DNA from: Exiguobacterium sp. Leaf196
GTDB lineage: Bacteria > Bacillota > Bacilli > Exiguobacteriales > Exiguobacteriaceae
Reading direction: 5' to 3'
Length of the DNA stretch: 64,000 nucleotides
Assembly: GCF_001423965.1 (NCBI RefSeq)
Contig: NZ_LMPV01000001.1
Coordinates: 75,908-139,907, forward strand
Shown here: piece by piece, positions 8,628 to 18,337 of the stretch
Numbering within the stretch: position 1 is the stretch's first letter
Layout: each line of letters begins with the position of its first letter
The notes under the pieces: model-generated
Told to the model about the DNA's origin: nothing
Database searches by the model: none
The model's input: only the letters and a program-made list of their open reading frames with translations
Program-made: the position numbers and the translations under genes

Positions 8628-10079
8628 ATGAAGGTATGGTTTGCTGCCACGGAAGCGACACCCTTCATCAAGACAGGGGGGCTAGCTGACGTCGTCGGCT
8701 CGCTCCCTTTAGCGCTTGCTGAGGAAGGGGCAGACGTTTCGGTCGTCTTACCCAATTATGGTCAAATCAAGGAACAATACAAATCGGAGATGGAGTTTTT
8801 ATTCGACTTCATCGTACCAGTTGGCTGGCGACAGCAATTTGGTGCTGTCCTCCGATTAAAACAAGATGGTGTAACGTTCTATTTCATCGATAATGAGTAC
8901 TATTTCAAACGCGATGGTGTCATTTATGGACATTACGATGATGCGGAACGATTTGCGTATTTTTCACGTGCCGTTCTTGAGATGATTCAACATCTCGATC
9001 GGAAAGAAGTACCGGACGTCATCCATTGTCACGATTGGCAAACAGGTGTGATTCCGGCGTTCCTACGAATCCATTATCAGCACCTAGAGCGCTATCAAGA
9101 TATTAAAACGGTCTTTACGATTCACAATCTACAATATCAAGGTGTTTTCCCGGAGGAAGTACTCGGTGATTTACTTGGATTGAGTCATGAACACTTCACA
9201 GCCGATGGTATTGCTCATAACGGTCTCGTCAATTACATGAAGGCAGGACTCGTCCATTCCAATCAAATCACGACAGTCAGTCCATCATATCGTGATGAGA
9301 TCATGGATCCGTATTACGGTGAGACGCTTGAACCCGTCTTACAACATCGCGCTGTCGACGTACGCGGAATCTTGAATGGAATCGACTATCGTCAATTTGA
9401 TCCTGCACATGATACGCATCTCGTTGAGACGTATTCGGTCGATACCGTCACGGAAGGAAAGGCGAAGAACAAAGCTGCCTTACAAGAAGAACTAGGTCTC
9501 CCCATCAATCCGGATGTACCATTGTTTGGTTTCGTTTCTCGTCTCGTCGACCAAAAGGGGATTGATTTGCTCGCGCATATCTTGCCAGATTTGTTTGAAC
9601 TCGATGCGCAGTTCATCATCCTTGGATCAGGTGAAGCGGAATATGAAGGGTTGTTCCATCATGCGACATCGATTCGTCCAGACAAAATCGCTTCTTACAT
9701 CGGGTTCGACGTTGGTCTCGCGCAACGAATCTATGCGGGCAGTGACGCCTTCTTGATGCCTTCGCGTTTTGAACCATGTGGTCTCAGTCAGTTGATTTCG
9801 ATGAAGTACGGCTGTTTACCAGTCGTCCGGGAAACAGGTGGTCTTCGTGATACGGTCAAGCCATTCAATCAGTTTACGTTAGAAGGAAATGGATTCTCGT
9901 TCGCGAATTATAATGCACATGAGTTTTTAGAAGCGATTAAACGTACTATTGAGGTCTATCATGATCGCCCGGTCTTTGAGCACTTGATTGAGACTGCGAT
10001 GAATGAGGATTTCAGTTGGTTGCGTTCAGCCGACGAATACTTGGCGTTATATCGTTTGATTGCACCGTCCGCCACTTGA
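8628..10079 (+). CDS. glgA: glycogen synthase (ADP-glucose) GlgA
   Basis: GT5 glucosyltransferase that extends alpha-1,4-glucan from ADP-glucose. Visible: N-terminal substrate loop [15 protein letters not shown] (residues ~13-27), [32 protein letters not shown], and the C-terminal [13 protein letters not shown] donor-binding segment with retaining-enzyme glutamates. 483 aa. ATG 8628 is preferred to 8619, which lies inside the Shine-Dalgarno AAAGGAGATG. glgP follows 28 nt after the stop, in the same operon. Confidence 0.95.
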   Translation: MKVWFAATEATPFIKTGGLADVVGSLPLALAEEGADVSVVLPNYGQIKEQYKSEMEFLFDFIVPVGWRQQFGAVLRLKQDGVTFYFIDNEYYFKRDGVIYGHYDDAERFAYFSRAVLEMIQHLDRKEVPDVIHCHDWQTGVIPAFLRIHYQHLERYQDIKTVFTIHNLQYQGVFPEEVLGDLLGLSHEHFTADGIAHNGLVNYMKAGLVHSNQITTVSPSYRDEIMDPYYGETLEPVLQHRAVDVRGILNGIDYRQFDPAHDTHLVETYSVDTVTEGKAKNKAALQEELGLPINPDVPLFGFVSRLVDQKGIDLLAHILPDLFELDAQFIILGSGEAEYEGLFHHATSIRPDKIASYIGFDVGLAQRIYAGSDAFLMPSRFEPCGLSQLISMKYGCLPVVRETGGLRDTVKPFNQFTLEGNGFSFANYNAHEFLEAIKRTIEVYHDRPVFEHLIETAMNEDFSWLRSADEYLALYRLIAPSAT

Positions 10080-10107
10080 TCGTATCACTGGGAAAAGGAG
10101 TTACGTC

Positions 10108-12531
10108 ATGTTCAAAGATATAGAGAAGTTCAAGGAGAGGTTTACGGAACGATTCGTTTCGATGCATGGCAAGGCAATAACGGAAGCAACAGAAAACGAT
10201 ATCTATCAGACACTTGCTTATCTGGTACGTGAGACGGTCACGACCGATTGGTTACGGACAAAGGAAACATATACCCATAAAAAAAGTAAGCAAGTCTATT
10301 ACTTTTCACTCGAGTTTTTGCTCGGACGTTTCTTGCATAACAACCTATTAAGTCTTGACGTCTTAAAGGATGTGGAACGGGGACTGGAAGAACTCGGATA
10401 TCAGCTCAGTGATCTGACAGAAGAAGAGCCGGAACCAGGACTCGGAAACGGAGGTCTCGGTCGTCTCGCAGCCTGTTTTCTTGATTCCTTGGCTGCGCTT
10501 GGTCTACCGGGACATGGGAACGGTATCCGATACCAATATGGTCTGTTTAAGCAAAAAATCATCGATGGCTATCAAGTCGAGCTACCGGATAACTGGCTGA
10601 AGAACGGAAACATGTGGGAAATTAGACGTTCTGATAAAGCGGTCGATATTTCATTCGGTGGACATGTGTGGCTCGAAGAAGTCGGTGATGGGTATCGCGT
10701 CCATCATGAACCGACTGAAATCGTCCGTGCTGTTCCGTACGATATGCCGATCGTTGGCTATCAAAACAAGGTTGTCAATAACCTGCGACTCTGGAGTGCT
10801 GAGTCTCCACTTGATGATGATGAATTACTTAGTCAATACCGTGGGAACTATAAAGATTTACTGGCACATAAACAATCGATTCAGACGATTTCAGAGTTCT
10901 TGTATCCGGATGATACGACGTACGAAGGAAAAGAACTCCGTCTGAAGCAACAATATTTCTTCGTCTCTGCAGGATTACGGAGTATCTTGACGTCCTTTAA
11001 AAAACGAAACCATTCATTGAAGCAACTCGGGAATCATATTGCCATTCATATCAATGATACGCATCCGGTCGTCGCGATTCCGGAATTGATGCGGATTCTT
11101 GTTGATGAAGAAAGGTTTGGATGGGAAGAAGCATGGCGGATCACGAAGAGTGTCATGTCGTTTACGAACCACACGTTATTATCAGAAGCACTCGAACGTT
11201 GGCCGGTTGATTTGTTCCGTCGCTTGTTGCCACGCATCTATCTCATCATCGAGGAAATCAACCGACGCTTCTGTAAAGATGTGCTGGCGAACTATCCACA
11301 CATGGAAGCACATATGCGAGATATCGCCATCATCGCGGACGATCGGATCAACATGGCGAATCTGGCTGTCGTCGGCACGCATTCAACGAACGGTGTCGCT
11401 CAGATTCATACTGAGATTCTGAAGCAGCGCGAGATGCGACTATTTTATGAGATGTTTCCGCTTCGATTTAATAATAAGACGAACGGGATTACACATCGTC
11501 GCTGGCTTCTCTCATCGAACCCAGCACTGGCAAACCGTGTGACAGAAGCGATCGGGGATGGTTGGATTCAGCATCCGTCCGATTTGCAAAAATTGACGAA
11601 ATGGGCAGAGGATTCAGCACTGCAGAAGGACATCGCCGAGATCAAGCTTCAGCGTAAGGAAGAATTAGCGTTGCTCATTGAAAAGGAAACAGGTATCGTC
11701 GTTGATCCAACCTCGATTTTTGATGTTCAAGTCAAGCGATTGCATGCGTACAAACGTCAACTCTTAAATGCGTTACACATTCATTCGCTCTATTATCGTC
11801 TGAAGGAAGACCGTTCCTTTACGATGACACCGCGGACATTCATCTTTGGTGCAAAGGCAGCGCCAGGCTATCATTATGCAAAAGAAGTCATTCGTTATAT
11901 CAATGCGTTAGCTCGCTTAATTAATCAGGATCCAGAGGTCAGCCCATACTTGAAAGTCGTCTTCCTAGAAAACTATCGTGTATCGCTTGCTGAAAAGATT
12001 TTCCCGGCAAGTGATGTCAGTGAGCAGATTTCGACTGCCAGCTATGAAGCCTCTGGAACCGGCAATATGAAGTTCATGATGAATGGCGCTTTGACGATTG
12101 GAACGCTCGACGGAGCGAACATCGAAATTCGAGATGAAGTTGGGGATGCGAACATCTTCATCTTCGGCTTAACGCCGCAGGAAGTCATGAATTATAAGCA
12201 ATACGGCAGTTATAGTGCGTATGATCAATACAGTGCCCAACCCGAGTTGCGACGAATCATCGATAGTCTCGTCGACGAGACATTATTTGCTCCGGGTGAA
12301 TTCCAAGCAATTTACGATTCATTATTGACGTATAATGATGAGTATCTGATCCTGAAAGACTTCATGTCGTATCAACAAGCGCAGGAACGTATCGATCGGA
12401 TGTATCAGCAACCGGAAGAATGGTATAAACGTGTCATTCTTAATATTGCTCGGTCAGGTGTGTTCTCAAGTGATCGAACGATTAAAGAGTATGCGAATGC
12501 GATCTGGAACATCAAACCAATTCAACTCTAA
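10108..12531 (+). CDS. glgP: glycogen/maltodextrin phosphorylase GlgP
   Basis: GT35 enzyme that releases glucose-1-phosphate from alpha-glucan ends using phosphate and PLP. The PLP-binding segment EASGTGNMKFMMNGA is present, with the lysine at residue 655. Also visible are the N-terminal YYFSLEFLLGR and the PEPGLGNGGLGRLAACFLDS glycine-rich region. 807 aa. Start 10108 follows GGAAAAGGAG; the frame open from 10060 overlaps glgA and has no ribosome site. The product, G1P, feeds the phosphoglucomutase at 13484. A short hairpin terminates the operon. Confidence 0.95.
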   Translation: MFKDIEKFKERFTERFVSMHGKAITEATENDIYQTLAYLVRETVTTDWLRTKETYTHKKSKQVYYFSLEFLLGRFLHNNLLSLDVLKDVERGLEELGYQLSDLTEEEPEPGLGNGGLGRLAACFLDSLAALGLPGHGNGIRYQYGLFKQKIIDGYQVELPDNWLKNGNMWEIRRSDKAVDISFGGHVWLEEVGDGYRVHHEPTEIVRAVPYDMPIVGYQNKVVNNLRLWSAESPLDDDELLSQYRGNYKDLLAHKQSIQTISEFLYPDDTTYEGKELRLKQQYFFVSAGLRSILTSFKKRNHSLKQLGNHIAIHINDTHPVVAIPELMRILVDEERFGWEEAWRITKSVMSFTNHTLLSEALERWPVDLFRRLLPRIYLIIEEINRRFCKDVLANYPHMEAHMRDIAIIADDRINMANLAVVGTHSTNGVAQIHTEILKQREMRLFYEMFPLRFNNKTNGITHRRWLLSSNPALANRVTEAIGDGWIQHPSDLQKLTKWAEDSALQKDIAEIKLQRKEELALLIEKETGIVVDPTSIFDVQVKRLHAYKRQLLNALHIHSLYYRLKEDRSFTMTPRTFIFGAKAAPGYHYAKEVIRYINALARLINQDPEVSPYLKVVFLENYRVSLAEKIFPASDVSEQISTASYEASGTGNMKFMMNGALTIGTLDGANIEIRDEVGDANIFIFGLTPQEVMNYKQYGSYSAYDQYSAQPELRRIIDSLVDETLFAPGEFQAIYDSLLTYNDEYLILKDFMSYQQAQERIDRMYQQPEEWYKRVILNIARSGVFSSDRTIKEYANAIWNIKPIQL

Positions 12532-12537
12532 ACAAAA

Positions 12538-12567
12538 AGACACTGACAGATGTTTCTGTCAGCGTCT
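12538..12567. terminator. terminator between glgP and the rhodanese gene
   Basis: AGACACTGACAGA pairs with TCTGTCAGCGTCT around a TGTT loop. The T-run is better on the minus strand (CTTTTTGTTT), so it serves the convergent rhodanese gene and probably glgP too. Confidence 0.75.
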
Positions 12568-12572
12568 GATGT

Positions 12573-13391
12573 TTACGAACGGGAGACGTCTTCACCGCGG
12601 CTGACCCAATCACTATAAGAGCCGGCGTAAAGCCGGACATCGGTTTTCCCGAGTGAGTGGAGAGCGATGACATTGACGCACGCTGTCACACCGCTTCCAC
12701 AGTAGAGGATAGGTGCCGTGACCGGCAGGATGTCGGCGTATAGTTCTTTCAGATCTTCCGCATCTCGTAAACGACCATCTGGTGAGAGTGCCTGTTCAAA
12801 GTAACAATTTACGGCACCCGGAATGTGTCCGGCGACATGATCGAGTGGTTCGATTTCTCCGCGATACCGATCGGGCGCACGGGAATCGATGACCATCGTT
12901 TCTGTCAGCTGATCCTTTAGCACTTCGAACGAGACGAGCATCTCGTCTTGGAAACGCGGCGTGTACTGAGAGGGTTCATAAGTAAAAGTCTCGTCTGTAA
13001 CCGGAAGATCGAACGCTAGGTAAGAGGAGAATCCGCCCTCGAGAACGACGACACGCTCATGTCCGATCCATTTAAATAACCACCATGCACGAGCGGCATA
13101 TGGAAAACCATCGTCATACAAAACGACGAAGTCTTCCGGGGTCACACCATGCTGTTCCAGTGTGTGTTGCCACGCTTCTTTTGAAGGAAGCGGATGCCGA
13201 CCGCCGACCTCATCGATTGGACCAGAAAGGTCAGTCGTTAAATCCAGGTGCTGTGCACCTTCGACGTGTTGTTCTAAGAAAGCATTTCGTCCATATTCAG
13301 GTTGTTGTAAGTCATAGCGGCAGTCAAACCAGCGAATCTGATCCGTACGGACGAGCTGTTGAAGGTCTGCCATTTGAATCGTAGGAAACAT
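12573..13391 (-). CDS. two-domain rhodanese-type sulfurtransferase
   Basis: Transfers sulfane sulfur from thiosulfate or 3-mercaptopyruvate to acceptors. Two rhodanese domains are visible: an inactive N-terminal one (FVVLYDDGFPYAARAWWLFKWIGH) and a C-terminal catalytic one with active-site loop CGSGVTAC (C231). GSG after the cysteine is more like mercaptopyruvate sulfurtransferases than the RK-containing thiosulfate loop, so substrate is uncertain. 272 aa. The start follows AAGGTGATGAGG. It lies between glgP and pgcA on the opposite strand, with no visible link to glycogen. Confidence 0.88.
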   Translation of the reverse strand: MFPTIQMADLQQLVRTDQIRWFDCRYDLQQPEYGRNAFLEQHVEGAQHLDLTTDLSGPIDEVGGRHPLPSKEAWQHTLEQHGVTPEDFVVLYDDGFPYAARAWWLFKWIGHERVVVLEGGFSSYLAFDLPVTDETFTYEPSQYTPRFQDEMLVSFEVLKDQLTETMVIDSRAPDRYRGEIEPLDHVAGHIPGAVNCYFEQALSPDGRLRDAEDLKELYADILPVTAPILYCGSGVTACVNVIALHSLGKTDVRLYAGSYSDWVSRGEDVSRS

Positions 13392-13483
13392 GCCTCATCA
13401 CCTTACCCTTTCTAGTGTTAATCATATGAAAGGTATCGCATCATCGCAAGTCTTACCCTCATTCAAAAAGGAGTCGATTTACT

Positions 13484-15220
13484 ATGTCATGGAAAGAAAC
13501 CTATCAAAAATGGGATCAGTTCGCTGATCTTGACAGTACATTAAAAGAAGAACTCGTCACGCTAGCAGCGGATGAAAAAGCAGCTGAAGAAGCATTCTAT
13601 AAAGAACTCGAGTTTGGAACAGGTGGTATGCGCGGGGAGATCGGTGTCGGAACGAACCGGATGAATGTGTATACGGTTCGAAAAGCATCACAAGGGTTCG
13701 CAGCATTCATTAAGGCATCAGGAGAAGAAGCGGCAGCAAAAGGAATCGTCATCGCACACGATTCACGCCATTTCTCACCAGAATTTGCGCTGGAGGCGGC
13801 ACGGACGCTCGCAAGTAACGGCATCAAAGCGTATCTGTTCGACGGTCTACGTCCGACACCAGAACTTTCTTTTGCGGTTCGGTCTTTACAAGCAGCGGGC
13901 GGGATCGTCATTACGGCGAGTCACAACCCACCAGAATACAACGGATATAAAGTGTACGGAGACGACGGTGGACAACTTCCACCAAAAGAAGCGGATGAAC
14001 TCGTATCGTACGTCAGTCAAATCGAAGACGAGCTGTCGATTGAACTTGAGCAAGAAGAAGTCCTTCGTGCGAACGGTTTAATCGTCCGTGTCGGCGAAGA
14101 ACTTGACGAAGCGTATCAAGAAAAATTACAGACGATTCGTGTCTTACCTTCAATCCAATCGGAATTAGCCGATCCACTAAAAATCGTTTTCACTCCACTT
14201 CACGGAACAGGTCTTGTACCGGTAACAGAAGGCTTGAAACGTTACGGTTTCGAACACGTGACAGTCGTCAAGGAGCAAGCAGAGCCAGACGGTGCATTCC
14301 CGACCGTGACGTCACCGAACCCGGAAGAACATGCTGCCTTTAAACTGGCGATCGAATACGGAGATCGTACAGATGCCGATATCTTGATTGCGACGGATCC
14401 CGATGCTGACCGCGTCGGAGTAGCAACACGTGATGCAGACGGAGAATGGACAGTCTTGACAGGGAATCAGACGGGGGCATTGTTGCTCGACTATATCCTT
14501 TCACAAAAAGCGGCGCAGGGGACACTACCAGAGAACGGATTTGTCGCGAAGACAATCGTTACTTCAGAACTAGGTGCGTTGATTGCACGTCATTATGATC
14601 TCCATGTCGAGAACACGTTGACAGGCTTTAAGTTCATCGGGGAAAAAATCAAACAATACAATGCATCGGGTCAATATGAGTATCTCTTCGGCTATGAAGA
14701 GAGCTATGGATATCTCATCGGGGACTTCTGCCGCGACAAGGATGCCGTCCAAGCGTGCTTGTTAGCTGCTGAGATGGCTGCGTATCACAAAAAAGAAGGA
14801 CGGACGCTCTATGAGGCATTACAGTCGATTTACGAGCAGTTCGGGTACTTTGAAGAGTCACTCCGCTCTCTGACGCTCAAAGGGAAGGATGGCGTGGCAC
14901 AGATTGGTCGTATCATGGATACGTTCCGTGAGAATCCACCAAAACAAGTGGCTGGAGAACAGGTCGTCTTGTTCGAGGATTATGATGCGAGCATCGCTCA
15001 CGATCTGAAGACACATCAACCCTCACCGATCAATCTGCCAAAATCCAATGTCTTGAAGTTCACGCTCAGTGATGGATCGTGGTTCTGCCTTCGTCCATCG
15101 GGCACGGAACCAAAAATTAAGTTCTATTTCAGCGTCACGTCACCAGATGCTGCTGAGACGACACGAAAACGTCAGCAAATCGAAGATGAAGTCATGCAGG
15201 AAGTCGAGCAAATTCAATAA
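13484..15220 (+). CDS. pgcA: alpha-phosphoglucomutase / phosphomannomutase PgcA
   Basis: Interconverts glucose-6-phosphate and glucose-1-phosphate, linking glycolysis to ADP-glucose and UDP-glucose. The active-site serine sits in [13 protein letters not shown] (S146). The metal loop is [10 protein letters not shown], the sugar-binding loop [21 protein letters not shown], and the phosphate-binding loop [12 protein letters not shown] is near the C-terminus. 578 aa, typical of Bacillus PgcA. The start follows AAAAAGGAG. It is a separate transcript from the glg operon but functionally continuous with it: it supplies GlgC and uses the GlgP product. Confidence 0.94.
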   Translation: MSWKETYQKWDQFADLDSTLKEELVTLAADEKAAEEAFYKELEFGTGGMRGEIGVGTNRMNVYTVRKASQGFAAFIKASGEEAAAKGIVIAHDSRHFSPEFALEAARTLASNGIKAYLFDGLRPTPELSFAVRSLQAAGGIVITASHNPPEYNGYKVYGDDGGQLPPKEADELVSYVSQIEDELSIELEQEEVLRANGLIVRVGEELDEAYQEKLQTIRVLPSIQSELADPLKIVFTPLHGTGLVPVTEGLKRYGFEHVTVVKEQAEPDGAFPTVTSPNPEEHAAFKLAIEYGDRTDADILIATDPDADRVGVATRDADGEWTVLTGNQTGALLLDYILSQKAAQGTLPENGFVAKTIVTSELGALIARHYDLHVENTLTGFKFIGEKIKQYNASGQYEYLFGYEESYGYLIGDFCRDKDAVQACLLAAEMAAYHKKEGRTLYEALQSIYEQFGYFEESLRSLTLKGKDGVAQIGRIMDTFRENPPKQVAGEQVVLFEDYDASIAHDLKTHQPSPINLPKSNVLKFTLSDGSWFCLRPSGTEPKIKFYFSVTSPDAAETTRKRQQIEDEVMQEVEQIQ

Positions 15221-15226
15221 GTCCTA

Positions 15227-15261
15227 AACAGGATTCCGTCGATGACGGAATCCTGTTTTTT
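15227..15261 (+). terminator. terminator after pgcA
   Basis: AACAGGATTCCGTC pairs perfectly with GACGGAATCCTGTT across a GAT loop, followed by a T tract. Confidence 0.9.
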
Positions 15262-15357
15262 GTCTTAGAGCATTGAAAATTGAAATTCGTGCAACCGTTA
15301 CCATTTTGAGGTACAGTAAACGAGATAGAGTTCATACGATAGAGGAGTGGAAGAAAC

Positions 15358-16254
15358 ATGGAACGGATTCAGCTAACAGAAGATTTATCATTCTCACGGA
15401 TCATTCATGGTCTGTGGCGATTGAATGAATGGGAAATGACGAAGGAAGAGCGTCTTGAATTGATTGAAGCATGCCTTGCTTTAGGAATTACGACGTTTGA
15501 TCACGCAGATATCTATGGCGATTATACGAATGAACGCTTATTCGGGGAAGCTCTTGCCTTAAAACCGGAATTACGTGACCGGATGGAGATCGTCACGAAG
15601 ACGGGCATCAAGATGAAAGGGAATCATTTCTCGGATCAGTCATTATCGTTCTATGATACGACGAAAGAGCATATTATCAAACAGGTCAATCGTTCCCTGC
15701 AAGAACTCGGTGTCGAGTACGTCGATACGTTGTTGATTCACCGTCCAGATCCATTGATGGATCCGAACGAGATTGCAGAAGCGTTCGTTGAGCTGAAGGA
15801 CGCGGGTAAGGTACGGACATTCGGTCTATCGAACCATACACCTGCACAACAGAGTCTTATACAATCACGCTTACCGTTCATGCTCGTGACGAACCAACTC
15901 GAGTTATCGGTTTCGGAACTGAAACATTTCGAGGATGGATCCGTCGATCTGTGTCATGAAAATGAGATGCCATTGATGGCATGGAGTCCGCTTGCGGGCG
16001 GTCGTCTCTTTAAGGACGAGCGATACGCACCGTTACGTGAAAAATTAGCTGAGATCGCTGAAAAGATCGGGGCAAAAGAAATCGACGAAGTCGCATATGC
16101 ATGGTTACTTAAACATCCAGCACGTATCATGCCGATCGTTGGTTCTGGTAAGATTGAACGCATCGAATCTGCTGTTCGTTCGACGAATCTGTCGTTGACG
16201 CGCGAGCAATGGTTTGAGATTTTGAAGGCATCACGAGGTCGTGATGTCGATTAA
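15358..16254 (+). CDS. aldo/keto reductase (YdhF-like)
   Basis: NADPH-dependent reductase of the AKR superfamily, cytoplasmic, physiological substrate unknown. The tetrad is recognisable: D/Y in DHADIYGDYTNE (residues ~45-56), K in VTKTGIK and H in LLIHRPDP. The C-terminal cofactor pocket includes MPIVGSGKIERIE. 298 aa; the GLWRLNEW start resembles the E. coli YdhF group. RBS GAGGAG upstream. It stands alone between terminators. Confidence 0.88.
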   Translation: MERIQLTEDLSFSRIIHGLWRLNEWEMTKEERLELIEACLALGITTFDHADIYGDYTNERLFGEALALKPELRDRMEIVTKTGIKMKGNHFSDQSLSFYDTTKEHIIKQVNRSLQELGVEYVDTLLIHRPDPLMDPNEIAEAFVELKDAGKVRTFGLSNHTPAQQSLIQSRLPFMLVTNQLELSVSELKHFEDGSVDLCHENEMPLMAWSPLAGGRLFKDERYAPLREKLAEIAEKIGAKEIDEVAYAWLLKHPARIMPIVGSGKIERIESAVRSTNLSLTREQWFEILKASRGRDVD

Positions 16255-16307
16255 TCTAGACTGTGAGACAGAAATAAACGCATAAAATATTTTCTGTTTA
16301 AGAAATG

Positions 16308-16360
16308 AAGCGAGAGGATCGACCAGTACACGATCTGGAAACGATCCTCTCTTTCGTTTA
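16308..16360 (+). terminator. terminator after the aldo/keto reductase
   Basis: A long arm, CGAGAGGATCG paired with CGATCCTCTC, with an inner CCAG/CTGG stem, followed by TTTCGTTT. Confidence 0.65.
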
Positions 16361-16380
16361 TGAATAGAGTAACAGTAAAC

Positions 16381-16417
16381 AAAAAAAGTCCCATCTCAAG
16401 GGGGAGGAGAGATGGGA
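16381..16417 (-). terminator. terminator of the small gene at 16429
   Basis: TCCCATCTC pairs with GAGATGGGA. On the minus strand the stem runs into TTTTTTT (16387-16381). Confidence 0.85.
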
Positions 16418-16428
16418 GATCTATGAGG

Positions 16429-16617
16429 TTAAGCTTCTAAGCGAAGCATCTCCTGACGATATTTATCTAAACGATCTTTACTTGCTGACATGCCAGCTTG
16501 GTCATTGGCTTGAATCGCATCGAAGAGCGTACTGAGCTCATAATCGATTTCGAGACGTAGCACTGGAATTCGCTGCTCTGCATCTTGTCTACGGAAAGCT
16601 TCAATTACTTGTTTCAT
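16429..16617 (-). CDS. 62-aa helical hypothetical protein
   Basis: A small, charged, probably all-helical soluble protein (EAFRRQDAEQR, DRLDKYRQEMLRLEA) of unknown function. ATG 16617 is preferred, with AAAGGAG 10 nt upstream; a GTG at 16626 would sit two bases from the Shine-Dalgarno. It has its own strong terminator, which supports expression. No cysteines, membrane segment or recognisable motif. Confidence 0.6.
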   Translation of the reverse strand: MKQVIEAFRRQDAEQRIPVLRLEIDYELSTLFDAIQANDQAGMSASKDRLDKYRQEMLRLEA

Positions 16618-16713
16618 CTCGGCCACGCTCCTTTGTAATTTGTCAGATAATTCTGATTTTTATTAGTATACTTGATTATTCCCGGATTGACTAGTGCTAA
16701 ACCTCAAAAAATC

Positions 16714-16751
16714 TAAAAAAATACACTTGAAATCCTAACGGTTCCAAGTGT
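16714..16751 (-). terminator. terminator of the amino-acid ABC genes
   Basis: ACACTTG pairs with CAAGTGT across a 15-nt loop. The minus-strand product continues into ATTTTTTT. Confidence 0.8.
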
Positions 16752-16758
16752 GAAAAAT

Positions 16759-17409
16759 TCATTCTGGAATGCTGAAACGTGCTTCTAAACGATGTTGGAC
16801 GCTTTGAATAAGTGTTGACATGACCCAGTAAATTGCAGCGGAGAACAAAAGTAGCGGCATGACGAGGTATGTCGTCGCTGAAATCTGGTCAGAGACGTAC
16901 GTTAATTCCTCGACAGCAACGATCGTACCGAGTGATGTCGACTTGATGATATCGATGACAGAGTTCGAAAGCGGTGGAATCGCCCGAGATAGTGCTTGCG
17001 GCAAGATAACGTCCTTGAATGTCTTGCGACGCGGAATTCCAAGTGAGTCAGCAGCTTCCCATTGTCCACGATCGACAGAGGAGATGGCAGCGCGGAACGA
17101 TTCCGAAATATATGCGGAAAAGTGAAGCGACAAACCGAAGGCAAGTGCTTGGAATCCAGTTAATTGAAGCGTGACGAGACCATTATAAAGAATCAAGATT
17201 TGCAACAAGAGTGGCGTTCCGCGGAAGAACGAGACGTATAAACGTGCAAAACCGCTGAAAACGGCAACGCGGCTATCACGCATGACGGCAAGAATCAACC
17301 CGAGAATAAGCGCAAAGACGATGGCGAGACCACTTGCTAGAAGGGTCGTGCCAATCGCCTTTGCGTAGACGTCCGAGTTATCTCGGACGATCGTCAGTAA
17401 TTCACTCAC
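16759..17409 (-). CDS. polar amino-acid ABC transporter permease
   Basis: Integral membrane subunit of the HisM/GlnP family that moves an amino acid (cystine-type is possible). 216 aa, about five membrane helices: AKAIGTTLLASGLAIVFALILGLIL at the N-terminus and LVMPLLLFSAAIYWVM near the end. The EAA loop that docks the ATPase is EAADSLGIPRRKTFKDVILPQA (residues ~137-158). Start is a GTG overlapping the binding-protein stop (GTGA), so translation is coupled. No ATPase gene follows. Confidence 0.9.
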   Translation of the reverse strand: MSELLTIVRDNSDVYAKAIGTTLLASGLAIVFALILGLILAVMRDSRVAVFSGFARLYVSFFRGTPLLLQILILYNGLVTLQLTGFQALAFGLSLHFSAYISESFRAAISSVDRGQWEAADSLGIPRRKTFKDVILPQALSRAIPPLSNSVIDIIKSTSLGTIVAVEELTYVSDQISATTYLVMPLLLFSAAIYWVMSTLIQSVQHRLEARFSIPE

Positions 17410-18173
17410 TTACTGATATCCTCGTTGAAGTACTTCTTACCGATTTTTGCAAGAGTGCCGTCTTCTTGCATCTCAGCGAGTGCTTTGTTGAAGTCTTTTG
17501 TATACTTGCTATTTTTCGCCATCATGAAGCCGGATTCGTTCTTATCGAACGTCTCACCGACAGCTTTGACTTTATACCCCGCTTTTTTCAACTCCGTCAA
17601 AACGAAGAGGCGATCGTTCATGGCTGCATCAACGCGACCCGCTTCAAGGTCTTTTAAGACTTGATTCGCACCTTTATAGTATTTTACTTTAGCGCCTGCT
17701 TTTTCAGCCGTTTTTGCATAAAGTGAACCTTGTGTCGAACCGACTGTTTTTCCTTTTAAGTCATCGAGTGTTTTGATGTCATTCGTTTTATTGTTAACGA
17801 TGATCGTTGAACCAGAAACAGTATACGCATCAGAAAAAGCGTACTTTTCTTGACGCTCAGGTGTGATACCCATTTGGTTCGCAATGACATCGATTCGTTT
17901 TGAATCGAGTGCCGGGATGAGTCCTTTAAAGTCCATCGCTTTGTAATCGACTTTATAGCCAGCACGTTTTGCGACTTCGTTCATGACATCTACGTCATAA
18001 CCCATCAATTTTCCTTTTTCTTTGTACGTGAATGGTGGGTATGTTGCTTCCGTTCCGACTGTAATGACTTTTGACTCTTTACCAGAACCTGCGTTGTCGT
18101 TCGAAGCGCCGCATGCTGCAAGCACCCCCGCTGTCGATAATGCTGCTACAGCTAATTTCAAACCGTGTTTCAT
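17406..18173 (-). CDS. amino-acid ABC transporter substrate-binding lipoprotein
   Basis: Extracellular solute-binding protein of family 3, anchored by a lipid at C21 (lipobox LAAC after a hydrophobic signal). Visible: GTEATYPPFTY at the mature N-terminus, the GLIPALDSKRIDVIANQMGIT hinge, GSTQGSLYAKTAEKAG, and GRVDAAMNDR. The sequence style resembles the cystine-binding proteins TcyA/TcyK, but ligand is not certain. 255 aa. RBS AAAAGGAGAG. First gene of a two-gene operon with the permease. Confidence 0.9.
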   Translation of the reverse strand: MKHGLKLAVAALSTAGVLAACGASNDNAGSGKESKVITVGTEATYPPFTYKEKGKLMGYDVDVMNEVAKRAGYKVDYKAMDFKGLIPALDSKRIDVIANQMGITPERQEKYAFSDAYTVSGSTIIVNNKTNDIKTLDDLKGKTVGSTQGSLYAKTAEKAGAKVKYYKGANQVLKDLEAGRVDAAMNDRLFVLTELKKAGYKVKAVGETFDKNESGFMMAKNSKYTKDFNKALAEMQEDGTLAKIGKKYFNEDISK

Positions 18174-18280
18174 AGCGCTCTCTCCTTTTATAAATGAATG
18201 ATTTCAATTCCTAGTTTTCGAATAGGATTAATTTTAAGCTACAAGCAGTATCATACAAAGTTACAGGAACGTCTGTCAAT

Positions 18281-18309
18281 AAAAAAGACTGCCCTTAAAT
18301 GGACAGTCT
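18281..18309 (-). terminator. terminator after msmX
   Basis: AGACTGTCC pairs with GGGCAGTCT (one bulge) on the minus strand and runs into TTTTTTATTG. A second imperfect hairpin (18312-18335, ACATCAT/ATGATGT) lies just before it. Confidence 0.8.
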
Positions 18310-18337
18310 GAAACATCATAACTGATCGATGATGTGA

